A DNA stretch of 5,934 bases from an uncultured Pseudomonas sp. (GCF_946885885.1 NZ_CAMPHN010000241.1:1-5934); one strand, 5' to 3'. Counted from the stretch's first letter, positions 1 to 5,664 are shown. Translations and numbers: made by a program. Notes: generated by a model from the sequence alone, not told the origin.

Positions 1-437
1 CGGTTGAGTTCCGGCACTTCGCTGTGCAGCTTCTGGCAGTAGCCGCAGTCGGTATCGGTAAAGACCGTGATATGGGTTTTCGGCTTGTCGCCGGCGAATA
101 CCACCATTTCCGATAGCGGAACGGCATTGATGGTTTTCGCCACCGCAACGCTTTCCGATTGTTCGGTCAGGTTGAGCGCTTTGCCATCTTTGACCTGAAA
201 CAGGTAACCCTGCATGACGAATTCGCCGTTGGCGCTGGCATACAGCATGCGGCCGCCCGCGAGCTGCACCTGATAAAGCCCTTGCATGGGGCTTTCGGCA
301 ATCGCCTCGATGGGCAGATCGGGCTGAATCGCCTTCAAGGTTTTACGGATCGCCTGATCGGCATCCGCATCGTCAGCCAAACACAGACCGCTGACAGCAC
401 TCAAAGCCAACGCGGCGAAAATACGGTTATAACCCAT
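1..437 (-). CDS. dsbC: Thiol:disulfide interchange protein DsbC (disulfide isomerase), 5' part; cut by left edge
   Basis: The visible 145 residues are the N-terminal half or so of a periplasmic protein-disulfide isomerase, which reshuffles wrong disulfides in exported proteins as a V-shaped dimer and is kept reduced by DsbD. Seen: a Sec-type signal peptide (residues 1-21, one Arg at position 5, hydrophobic core, probable cleavage after LCLA-21 before an Asp-rich mature start); a dimerisation domain around residues 25-90; and the start of the thioredoxin fold with the redox motif CGYC at 131-134, the same tetrapeptide as E. coli DsbC. The start is ATG at 435-437, preceded by AGGAG (443-447) at 5 nt spacing. 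Cys19 lies inside the signal peptide, but Leu precedes it, so a lipobox is unlikely. The rest of the catalytic domain, including the second structural Cys pair known in the family, lies off the window. The gene follows xerD at 147 nt. Confidence 0.96.
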   Translation of the reverse strand, partial: MGYNRIFAALALSAVSGLCLADDADADQAIRKTLKAIQPDLPIEAIAESPMQGLYQVQLAGGRMLYASANGEFVMQGYLFQVKDGKALNLTEQSESVAVAKTINAVPLSEMVVFAGDKPKTHITVFTDTDCGYCQKLHSEVPELN

Positions 438-476
438 GGAAACTCCTATCGAGCGAGAATGCTTGGCAGACGATTG

Positions 477-496
477 AGCCGCTTGCAAGCGAGGCT
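477..496. repeat. Interrupted palindrome in the dsbC leader
   Basis: A perfect 12-bp palindrome, CGCTTGCAAGCG, occupies 480-491. It is flanked by AGCC (477-480) and GGCT (493-496), giving a slightly offset longer dyad. It lies between the candidate -10 element and the dsbC Shine-Dalgarno, so on the dsbC transcript it would fall in the 5' leader. It could be a regulator half-site pair, a small hairpin, or chance. No regulator family is recognised. Confidence 0.35.
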
Positions 497-516
497 TACA
501 GCAATACTGCAACGGT

Positions 517-522
517 CTTATA
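517..522 (-). promoter_or_regulatory. Possible -10 element upstream of dsbC
   Basis: Minus-strand TATAAG matches the sigma-70 consensus at 5 of 6 positions and lies 79 nt upstream of the dsbC start. The hexamer 17 nt further upstream is a poor -35 match, so this is only a candidate. dsbC could also be read from the xerD transcript. Confidence 0.25.
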
Positions 523-584
523 GCGATGGGCGAAGCCTACCATAGAAGCCCCGAAACACCGACCATGGCAGCCGGACGGCCATC

Positions 585-1481
585 TCAACCGCGCGGATGG
601 TGTTGTGCGTGCAACTCCTGCAAACGCGCCCGGGCGATATGGGTGTAAATCTGCGTCGTCGACAGATCGCTGTGTCCCAAAAGCATCTGCACCACGCGCA
701 AATCCGCGCCGTGGTTGAGCAAGTGGGTGGCGAAGGCATGGCGCAGGGTATGCGGCGATAAACTCTTGGCGATACCCGCCACTTTGGCTTGATGCTTGAT
801 CCGGTGCCAGAACGTCTGCCGGGTCATTTGCTCGCCGCGCAAACTGGGAAACAGCACATCGCTGGGCTTGCCGTCGAGCAGGAACGGTCGCGCCTCCTTG
901 CAGTAGCGCTCGACCCAGGCAATCGCCTCCTCGCCCATCGGCACCAGGCGTTCCTTGCTGCCCTTGCCGAAAACCCGCAACACGCCCTGGCGCAGATTGA
1001 CCTGTTCGAGGGTCAAGCCGATCAACTCACTGACCCGCAAGCCACAGGCATAGAGCACCTCGAGCATGGCCCGGTCGCGCAAGCCGATGGGGTCGTCCAG
1101 CTCTGGCGCCGCCAGCAGCGCTTCGACATCGGCCTCGGAGAGGGATTTGGGCAGCGGCCGGCCGAGCTGCGGCAAATCCACCTGCAAGGTCGGATCGGTG
1201 GCGATGACACCCTCGCGCAGCAGAAAACGATAAAAACCACGCAACCCGGAAATGAAACGCGCGGTGGAACGGGCCTTGTAACCCTCGTTCATGCGCCAAG
1301 CCAGATGATCGAGAATCAGCTCGCGACCGACACTCGAGAGCTCCAGATCGCGTGCCTGCAGCCAACCATTGAACAGCGCCAGATCGCTGCGATAGGCCGC
1401 CCGGGTATGGACGGACAAGCCCTTTTCCAACCACAGGGTTTCGAGAAAACGATCAATCAGCGGATGGTCGATAGCGGGCAT
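585..1481 (-). CDS. xerD: Site-specific tyrosine recombinase XerD
   Basis: XerD acts with XerC and FtsK at the dif site to resolve chromosome dimers before cell division. The product is 298 aa, exactly the length of E. coli XerD. The N-terminal SAM-like DNA-binding domain spans about residues 5-90 (LIDRFLETLWLEKGLS, then the LRGFYRFL helix). The catalytic domain spans about 108-290, with all expected residues visible: Arg149 in CGLRVSEL, Lys173 in FGKGSKERLVP, His244 and Arg247 in SPHTLRHAFATHLL, His270 in LLGHSDLSTTQIYTH and nucleophile Tyr279. The open frame continues 65 codons upstream to 1676, but that part looks like spacer and overlaps the antiporter start, so the ATG at 1481 (MPAIDHPLIDRF) is preferred from family alignment and length. 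No Shine-Dalgarno is visible before it (ACATAACCCC-ATG). The gene stops 147 nt before dsbC, the same pairing as in E. coli. The XerD identity, rather than XerC, rests on this dsbC adjacency and on the sequence. Confidence 0.97.
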   Translation of the reverse strand: MPAIDHPLIDRFLETLWLEKGLSVHTRAAYRSDLALFNGWLQARDLELSSVGRELILDHLAWRMNEGYKARSTARFISGLRGFYRFLLREGVIATDPTLQVDLPQLGRPLPKSLSEADVEALLAAPELDDPIGLRDRAMLEVLYACGLRVSELIGLTLEQVNLRQGVLRVFGKGSKERLVPMGEEAIAWVERYCKEARPFLLDGKPSDVLFPSLRGEQMTRQTFWHRIKHQAKVAGIAKSLSPHTLRHAFATHLLNHGADLRVVQMLLGHSDLSTTQIYTHIARARLQELHAQHHPRG

Positions 1482-1570
1482 GGGGTTATGTCGCAATGGC
1501 GGGCGAGCTAGTCTTTCACAGCCAATACCCCAATCGCCAGCCCGGACCACCGGCAAAACGGCGATGGGCA

Positions 1571-1602
1571 TTGGCGTCAACCTGGGCTTGACGACTCGCC
1601 AA
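1571..1602. repeat. Bulged inverted repeat against the antiporter ribosome binding site
   Basis: TTGGC-GTCAA (1571-1580), a 7-nt loop, then TTGAC (1588-1592), a 5-nt bulge and GCCAA (1598-1602) form two stacked 5-bp arms. The inner dyad extends to CGTCAA/TTGACG. The structure ends at base 1602, immediately before the AAGGA Shine-Dalgarno (1603-1607) of the antiporter gene. It could act as an operator in the divergent spacer or as an mRNA hairpin in the leader. Neither role is proven by sequence. Confidence 0.45.
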
Positions 1603-1613
1603 AAGGACTCTTG

Positions 1614-3434
1614 ATGAACGAGCAGTACATTCTTCTCGCTTTCGCTGCCATCGGCGCCGCCGCCCTGACCTGCCAATGGCTGGCCTGGCGTTTGCGCTTG
1701 CCGGCGATTCTGTTCCTGCTGCTCGGCGGCATCCTCGCCGGCCCGGTCATAGGCTGGCTCGATCCACAGGCGTTGTTCGGCCCACTGCTATTTCCGATCG
1801 TATCAATGTCGGTGGCGCTGATTCTGTTCGAAGGCAGCCTGACCCTGCATTTGTCCGAATGGCGGGAAATTGGCAGCGTGGTCAGGCGCATGGTCACGAT
1901 CGGCGCCCTGTCCACCTGGGCCGTGATCGCCACCGCAACCCATTACCTGCTGGGGTTTTCCTGGGACATGGCGCTGCTGTTCGGCACCCTGACCCTGGTC
2001 ACCGGGCCGACGGTGATAGTGCCGATGCTGCGAGTGGTCAGGCCCAAGGCCTCGGTCGCCAATATCCTGCGCTGGGAAGGCATCGTCATCGACCCCATAG
2101 GCGCGCTGCTGGCGGTCGTGGTGTACAGCTTCATCATCGCCAACGCCGACGGCAGCGGCTGGCAGCACAGCCTCGGCACCTTCGCCGGCGTCATCCTCTG
2201 CGGCAGCCTGTTCGGCGTAGCCGGCGGCTGGACGCTGGGCCAGGTGCTGCGTCGCCAATGGCTGCCGGATTACCTGCACAACCTCGCGGTACTGGCCACC
2301 GTACTCGGCATCTTCATCGGGGCAAACGCAGTCATGCACGAATCCGGCCTGCTCGCCGTGACCCTGATGGGCATGTGGCTGGCCAACATGAAAGGCGTCG
2401 ACGTCCGACACATCCTGCACTTCAAGGAGAACCTCAGCGTTCTGCTGATCTCCGGACTGTTCATCCTGCTAGCCGCGCGCCTCGACCTGAAAGCCCTGCT
2501 CGCCCTGGGCCCCGCAGTACTGTTGCTATTGGCGGTGATCCAGTTCATCGCCAGGCCATTGAACGTGGCCCTCTCCACGTTCGGCTCCAGCCTCAATTGG
2601 CGCGAACGCGCTTTGCTCGCCTGGATTTCGCCGCGCGGCATCGTTGCCGCCGCGGTGTCGGCGATATTCGCCATCCGCCTCGGCGAAGCCGGCCATGATG
2701 GCGCGCAACTGCTGGTGCCGCTGACCTTTGCAGTGATCATCGGCACCGTGGTGTTGCAGAGCGCCACGGCACGTCCGCTGGCCAGACTGCTGAACGTCGC
2801 CGAACCGGCGCCCAGTGGCTTTCTCATCGTCGGCGCCAACAGCATTGCCCGCGAGATCGGCAAAGCCCTGCAACAGCTCGGCTGCCGCGTACTCTTGACC
2901 GATTCGAGCTGGGAAAACATCCGTGCGGCACGCATGGACAACCTGCCGACCTATTTCGGCAACCCCGCCTCTCAACATGCCGAAGCCCACCTCGACCTGG
3001 TTGGTCTGGGGCACTTGCTGGCACTGTCGCCCGCCGGCGAATTGAACACCTTGGCGAGCATGCGCTTTCGCCACGAGTTCGGTAGCCAGCGTCTGTTCAG
3101 CCTGGCCAGCGGCCAGGAAAGCCGCCGCACCGACAAACACCGCGCCAGCGACGAGCATCGCGGCCGACCGTTCGGCAGCCAGCCGCTGACCTACCCGCAT
3201 GCCGCCAGCCGCATGGCCCAGGGCGCGGAGATTTACAGCACCACGCTGACCGATGGCTTTTCCTGGAGCGACTACCAAGCCCTGCACGGCCAACGCGCAA
3301 CCCTGTTGTTCGCCCGCGATCGCGAAGGCCGCGTGCATGTCGCGACACCGGAAGAACAGCTACAGCCGCAAACCGGCTGGACCCTGGTCGCACTGATCGA
3401 GGCTAATCCGGCGCAAGCATCCGCGGCGGCATGA
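1614..3434 (+). CDS. CPA1-family Na+(K+)/H+ antiporter with C-terminal RCK/TrkA-like domain
   Basis: An inner-membrane cation/proton exchanger, probably for pH and Na+ or K+ homeostasis; the transported ion cannot be read from the sequence. The 606-aa product has about 12-13 hydrophobic segments over residues 4-386. Family landmarks are TGPTVIVPML at 130-139, WEGIVIDP at 154-161 (Glu155, Asp160; the region that carries the ion-binding acids in NhaP-type proteins) and SPRGIVAAAVS at 339-349 with the conserved Arg-Gly. From about 402 a soluble tail begins with a Rossmann-like beta-alpha-beta (GFLIVGANSIAREIG, then Asp430 ending strand 2), followed by a charged linker around 498-520 and a last folded region to about 595, as in RCK/TrkA-N gating modules. 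The start is the ATG at 1614, with AAGGA (1603-1607) at 6 nt spacing; the in-frame TTG at 1611 is less likely. The gene is divergent from xerD, convergent with rplS, and ends before a strong terminator. It corresponds in position to the antiporter beside xerD in other pseudomonads. No conserved gene symbol is known to me. Confidence 0.9.
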   Translation: MNEQYILLAFAAIGAAALTCQWLAWRLRLPAILFLLLGGILAGPVIGWLDPQALFGPLLFPIVSMSVALILFEGSLTLHLSEWREIGSVVRRMVTIGALSTWAVIATATHYLLGFSWDMALLFGTLTLVTGPTVIVPMLRVVRPKASVANILRWEGIVIDPIGALLAVVVYSFIIANADGSGWQHSLGTFAGVILCGSLFGVAGGWTLGQVLRRQWLPDYLHNLAVLATVLGIFIGANAVMHESGLLAVTLMGMWLANMKGVDVRHILHFKENLSVLLISGLFILLAARLDLKALLALGPAVLLLLAVIQFIARPLNVALSTFGSSLNWRERALLAWISPRGIVAAAVSAIFAIRLGEAGHDGAQLLVPLTFAVIIGTVVLQSATARPLARLLNVAEPAPSGFLIVGANSIAREIGKALQQLGCRVLLTDSSWENIRAARMDNLPTYFGNPASQHAEAHLDLVGLGHLLALSPAGELNTLASMRFRHEFGSQRLFSLASGQESRRTDKHRASDEHRGRPFGSQPLTYPHAASRMAQGAEIYSTTLTDGFSWSDYQALHGQRATLLFARDREGRVHVATPEEQLQPQTGWTLVALIEANPAQASAAA

Positions 3435-3440
3435 ACACGG

Positions 3441-3468
3441 CGCTACGCTGGCGATTCGCTGCGTAGCG
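3441..3468. repeat. 8-bp inverted repeat downstream of the antiporter
   Basis: CGCTACGC (3441-3448) and GCGTAGCG (3461-3468) are perfect reverse complements separated by 12 nt, 6 nt after the antiporter stop codon. No T-run follows, so it is not a standard intrinsic terminator by itself. It may protect the 3' end of the mRNA or be a remnant of a REP-like element. Confidence 0.5.
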
Positions 3469-3491
3469 TCCCATCCCCATAAGCAGTACTC

Positions 3492-3505
3492 GCCTGCACG
3501 CAGGC
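3492..3505. repeat. Short hairpin in the convergent spacer
   Basis: GCCTG and CAGGC pair around the loop CACG (the full palindrome is GCCTGC-AC-GCAGGC). It is the second of three inverted repeats between the antiporter and rplS. No T-run follows and its function is unknown. Confidence 0.35.
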
Positions 3506-3521
3506 CTTGAGCCCCAAAACG

Positions 3522-3548
3522 AAAAAAGCAGCCCGTAGGCTGCTTTTT
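3522..3548. terminator. Bidirectional Rho-independent terminator between the antiporter and rplS
   Basis: The perfect core stem GCAGCC/GGCTGC (3528-3533 with 3538-3543) has a 4-nt loop, CGTA. It is flanked by six A on the left and five T on the right, so both transcripts end in a U-run after the hairpin. It lies 20 nt past the rplS stop on the minus strand and 88 nt past the antiporter stop on the plus strand. This is the expected architecture for a shared terminator between convergent genes, and it closes the rpsP-rimM-trmD-rplS transcript. Confidence 0.93.
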
Positions 3549-3567
3549 CTGAAAAACCGAGGCTTTA

Positions 3568-3918
3568 TCAGCCCAGTTTTTCCTTGATGCGTGCTGCTTT
3601 ACCGGACAGGTCGCGCAGGTAGTAAAGCTTGGCTTTACGCACGTCGCCGCGACGCTTGACGGCCAGGCTGTCGACCAGCGGGCTGTAGGTCTGGAAAGTA
3701 CGCTCGACGCCAACACCGTTGGAGATTTTGCGAACGGTGAACGCGCTGTTCAGGCCGCGGTTACGCTTGGCGATAACAACGCCTTCGAACGCCTGCAGAC
3801 GCTGACGGTCACCTTCCTTTACCTTGACCTGAACGACGATGGTGTCGCCCGGTGCAAAGGTCGGGATCTCTTTGCTCATCTGCTCAGCTTCGATCTGCTG
3901 AATAATCTTGTTAGTCAT
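3568..3918 (-). CDS. rplS: 50S ribosomal protein L19
   Basis: A structural protein of the large ribosomal subunit, located near the interface with the small subunit. The 116-aa product is within one residue of the usual length (E. coli 115). Recognisable blocks in order are FAPGD (21-25), the basic [20 protein letters not shown] stretch (35-54), [21 protein letters not shown] (60-80), and the very basic end with [20 protein letters not shown] (89-108) finishing in IKEKLG. The start is ATG at 3916-3918 with AGGAG (3925-3929) at 6 nt spacing. It is the last gene of the rpsP operon: trmD ends 43 nt upstream and the bidirectional terminator follows. Its own strong ribosome binding site is consistent with the need for stoichiometric L19 against the low-abundance RimM and TrmD, which have weak initiation sites here. 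Confidence 0.98.
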   Translation of the reverse strand: MTNKIIQQIEAEQMSKEIPTFAPGDTIVVQVKVKEGDRQRLQAFEGVVIAKRNRGLNSAFTVRKISNGVGVERTFQTYSPLVDSLAVKRRGDVRKAKLYYLRDLSGKAARIKEKLG

Positions 3919-3961
3919 ACTGCGCTCCTAAGACAAGCCGGCCGGGCCTGCCATCGATACA

Positions 3962-4705
3962 TCATCTATCGTCCCGCTGGCGGATGTATTCCTCCAGCAG
4001 CTTCTTCTCTTCTCCAGAAAGCGAGCGGCTTTCCAGAAGATCAGCACGACGTTCCCAGGTCCGACCAAGGGACTGCTGCAAACGCCAGCGCCGGATGTGT
4101 TCGTGGTTGCCGCTAAGCAACACCTGCGGAACACTTTTATCCGCATACACCTCAGGTCGGGTGTAGTGCGGGCAGTCGAGCAGGCCATCCGTAAAGGAGT
4201 CCTCCTCGGCCGAGTCAGCATGACCCAATGCACCAGGCAAAAGGCGCGTTACCGCATCGATCAGCACCATGGCCGGCAGCTCACCGCCGGACAGGACGTA
4301 ATCCCCGATCGACCACTCTTCGTCGACATGCGCCTCGATAAAGCGCTCATCGATGCCTTCATAGCGGCCGGCAATCAGGATCAATGCATCCTCATTGGCC
4401 AGCTCGCGTACCGCCGCCTGCGTCAGCCGACGGCCTTGCGGCGACAAGTAAATCACCTTGGCCGCACCACCCACGGATTGCTTGGCATTCTGCAAAGCAT
4501 CTTCGAGCGGCTTGATCTTCATCACCATGCCGGGGCCACCGCCAAAAGGCCGATCATCCACGGTGTGATGACGGTCTGTGGTGTAGCTCCTCGGACTCCA
4601 ACAGGTCAGCTGCAGCAGCCCCTGCTTCACCGCACGACTGGTAATGCCGTAATCGCCGATTGCGGCAAACATCTCCGGGAACAGCGTAATGACTTCAACG
4701 CGCAC
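3962..4705 (-). CDS. trmD: tRNA (guanine-N1)-methyltransferase TrmD (m1G37)
   Basis: TrmD uses S-adenosylmethionine to methylate N1 of G37 next to the anticodon in a subset of tRNAs, which prevents +1 frameshifting. It is a SPOUT enzyme that forms a trefoil-knot dimer. The 247-aa product shows the N-terminal LFPEMF and [13 protein letters not shown], then [14 protein letters not shown] (50-63), and the knot motifs YLSPQG (86-91), [11 protein letters not shown] (112-122) and [13 protein letters not shown] (132-144). Arg154 and Asp169 (in EEDSF) match the catalytic pair of E. coli by both motif and number. The C-terminal domain carries HYTRP and LLSGNH. The start is read as GTG at 4703-4705 ([13 protein letters not shown]). 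The frame stays open 22 codons further upstream, but that part lies inside rimM and has no start codon near the conserved region. The GTG lies 2 nt after the rimM stop and has no good Shine-Dalgarno, so translational coupling to rimM is inferred. Confidence 0.97.
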   Translation of the reverse strand: MRVEVITLFPEMFAAIGDYGITSRAVKQGLLQLTCWSPRSYTTDRHHTVDDRPFGGGPGMVMKIKPLEDALQNAKQSVGGAAKVIYLSPQGRRLTQAAVRELANEDALILIAGRYEGIDERFIEAHVDEEWSIGDYVLSGGELPAMVLIDAVTRLLPGALGHADSAEEDSFTDGLLDCPHYTRPEVYADKSVPQVLLSGNHEHIRRWRLQQSLGRTWERRADLLESRSLSGEEKKLLEEYIRQRDDR

Positions 4706-4707
4706 GT

Positions 4708-5244
4708 TTAGAAGTCCGCATCCCAGTCGACCCGCATCTCGCCAGCATTCAGATCGACCGCCAATACGCATTGCCCGGTATAGGGCAGCAGACGTTCACG
4801 ATCATCCAGGCTGTCGACGCACGGTTTAACCACAATCACGTCGTTGGCGCCGGTCTCGAACAAATGGTCGATCTTGCCGAGCAACTGCCCTGCCTGATCG
4901 ATGACCTTGAGACCTTCCAACTGATACCAGTAGAACTCGCCTTCGCTGAGTTCCGGCAATTGACCGCGAGGCACACAGATGTCGAAACCCGCGAAAGTAC
5001 GAGCCACTTCGCGATCATCCAGGCCCTTGAGTCGCGCCACCAGAACCTTGCCTTGCAAGCGTCCACCGGCCAATTCGACTTGCTTCACCTCGTTGTCGCG
5101 TTTAAGCGTCCAGCGAGGGTAATTGAGCACGTTGGTCAAAGGATCGGTAAAGGAATACACCTTCACTTCGCCTTTTACGCCATGCACCGAGACAATCTTG
5201 CCGAGAACCACGAGCTCCTCGGCGGGAGCTGGCGTCATGCTCAT
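4708..5244 (-). CDS. rimM: Ribosome maturation factor RimM
   Basis: RimM binds pre-30S particles through S19 and helps mature the head of the small subunit, including its 16S rRNA processing. The 178-aa product has the N-terminal RimM beta-barrel (about 11-95), opening with [19 protein letters not shown], which contains the family glycines, and a C-terminal PRC-barrel (about 103-176) with [18 protein letters not shown] (131-136) and [10 protein letters not shown]. The ending WDADF is what I recall for pseudomonads. The family Tyr-Tyr pair implicated in 30S binding appears here as Phe-Tyr (104-105). The start is ATG at 5242-5244, 6 nt after the rpsP stop; a second in-frame ATG at 5236-5238 would give 176 aa. 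Neither has a clear Shine-Dalgarno, so coupling to rpsP translation is likely and the exact start is uncertain. Confidence 0.96.
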   Translation of the reverse strand: MSMTPAPAEELVVLGKIVSVHGVKGEVKVYSFTDPLTNVLNYPRWTLKRDNEVKQVELAGGRLQGKVLVARLKGLDDREVARTFAGFDICVPRGQLPELSEGEFYWYQLEGLKVIDQAGQLLGKIDHLFETGANDVIVVKPCVDSLDDRERLLPYTGQCVLAVDLNAGEMRVDWDADF

Positions 5245-5250
5245 AAATGC

Positions 5251-5502
5251 TTAGGCAGCAGCCTTAGCAGCTTCCTTGAGCAGCTGAGCAACACGCTCAG
5301 ACGGCTGCGCGCCCTGACCGAGCCAGTAAGCGGCACGCTCCTGGTCGACGGACAATTTGACTTCGGCACCCGATGCAACCGGGTTGAAGAAGCCGATACG
5401 CTCAACGAAACGACCATCGCGCGCATTGCGGCTGTTGGTCACGGTGAGGTGATAGAAAGGGCGCTTCTTGGAGCCGCCACGGGCAAGACGGATGGTTACC
5501 AT
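5251..5502 (-). CDS. rpsP: 30S ribosomal protein S16
   Basis: An assembly protein of the 30S subunit that binds the lower body of 16S rRNA. The 83-aa product is full length for the family and begins with the signature [20 protein letters not shown], followed by [19 protein letters not shown] (about 23-41), [20 protein letters not shown] and an Ala/Lys-rich end. The start is ATG at 5500-5502 with an AGGAA Shine-Dalgarno (5512-5516) at 9 nt spacing. The open frame continues upstream to 5604, but that part shows no S16 homology and covers the leader. It is the first gene of the rpsP-rimM-trmD-rplS operon, with a promoter candidate about 75 nt upstream and ffh beyond it, the same order as in E. 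coli. Confidence 0.98.
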   Translation of the reverse strand: MVTIRLARGGSKKRPFYHLTVTNSRNARDGRFVERIGFFNPVASGAEVKLSVDQERAAYWLGQGAQPSERVAQLLKEAAKAAA

Positions 5503-5550
5503 TGAACTTCGTTCCTGTAGTCGGTGCTGCAAAACTGAAATGCACGCATA

Positions 5551-5571
5551 GGGCACTGGGCCCGAAAGGCC
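5551..5571 (-). other. Two overlapping short hairpins at the start of the rpsP leader
   Basis: GGCC/GGCC (5559-5562 with 5568-5571) and GGGC/GCCC (5551-5554 with 5560-5563) share bases and exclude each other. The first overlaps the predicted transcript start, so only the second is likely to form fully in RNA from that promoter. Both would form on transcripts reading through from ffh. Stems are only 4 bp, so the evidence is weak. Confidence 0.25.
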
Positions 5572-5575
5572 GCAT

Positions 5576-5604
5576 ATTCTATGAGTAAAAGCGGCAAGCT
5601 TCAA
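5576..5604 (-). promoter_or_regulatory. Sigma-70-like promoter for the rpsP-rimM-trmD-rplS operon
   Basis: On the minus strand, TTGAAG (5599-5604, 4 of 6 to the -35 consensus) and TAGAAT (5576-5581, 5 of 6 to the -10 consensus) are separated by exactly 17 nt. The predicted transcript start near 5569 gives a leader of about 67 nt. The sequence just after the -10 element, ATGCGGCC, is GC-rich, which is the discriminator type found at stringently controlled ribosomal promoters. That regulation is inferred, not shown. Confidence 0.6.
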
Positions 5605-5654
5605 GCCATAGCTGCAAGTAAAAGCAAAAAGCCGAACGGCGCTCTTAAAGCTTG
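5591..5654. repeat. Degenerate AAGCTT/CAAGC-rich repeat-like stretch after ffh
   Basis: The spacer contains recurring near-copies of a short word: CAAGCTT (5595-5601), TCAAGCC (5601-5607), GCTGCAAG (5611-5618), AAAAGC and AAAAAGC (5620-5632), and AAAGCTTG (5647-5654). Imperfect CAAGC/GCTTG-type runs are, from memory, common in Pseudomonas intergenic DNA. This looks like a decayed version. The -35 box of the rpsP promoter lies inside it. Confidence 0.35.
5626..5643 (-). terminator. Weak terminator candidate for ffh
   Basis: Read on the minus strand, AGCGCCGTTCGGC is followed by TTTTT, then GCTTTTAC. The best stem is only GCC/GGC with loop GTTC, or a bulged AGC..CG/CGGCT, so the hairpin is weak even though the T-run is good. 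It starts 22 nt past the ffh stop. Read-through from ffh into rpsP is plausible. Confidence 0.3.
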
Positions 5655-5664
5655 TGGTTTGTGG

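Noticed and set aside
375..437. DsbC N-terminus considered as a lipoprotein signal because of Cys19
   Set aside because: Leu at the -1 position breaks the lipobox, and a good signal peptidase I site follows at Ala21.
565..583. Inverted repeat ATGGC/GCCAT just after the xerD stop, considered as a xerD terminator
   Set aside because: The 5-bp stem is not followed by a T-run on either strand, so it does not qualify as an intrinsic terminator. xerD and dsbC may be cotranscribed.
789..1511. 240-codon plus-strand open frame opposite xerD
   Set aside because: It is fully antisense to a xerD gene with all catalytic residues. Its translation has a composition typical of the reverse complement of GC-rich coding DNA, with no recognisable domain.
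1588..1619. TTGACG upstream of the antiporter considered as a -35 box
   Set aside because: The hexamer 17 nt downstream is TTGATG, which overlaps the start codon and does not resemble a -10 element.
1482..1676. 65-codon N-terminal extension of xerD
   Set aside because: The extra residues do not resemble any recombinase, would overlap the first 63 bases of the antiporter gene, and would make the protein far longer than the usual 298 aa.
1676..2698. 340-codon plus-strand frame inside the antiporter gene
   Set aside because: It is an offset-frame shadow, rich in Arg, Pro, His and Gly. The antiporter frame has clear membrane segments and motifs across the same bases.
2526..3338. 270-codon minus-strand open frame opposite the antiporter tail
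   Set aside because: Its Ala/Gly/Gln-rich translation has no domain, while the opposite strand carries a coherent RCK-like fold.
4771..5505. 244-codon plus-strand open frame spanning rimM and rpsP
   Set aside because: It is antisense to two highly conserved genes and has no recognisable domain. High GC content explains the lack of stop codons.
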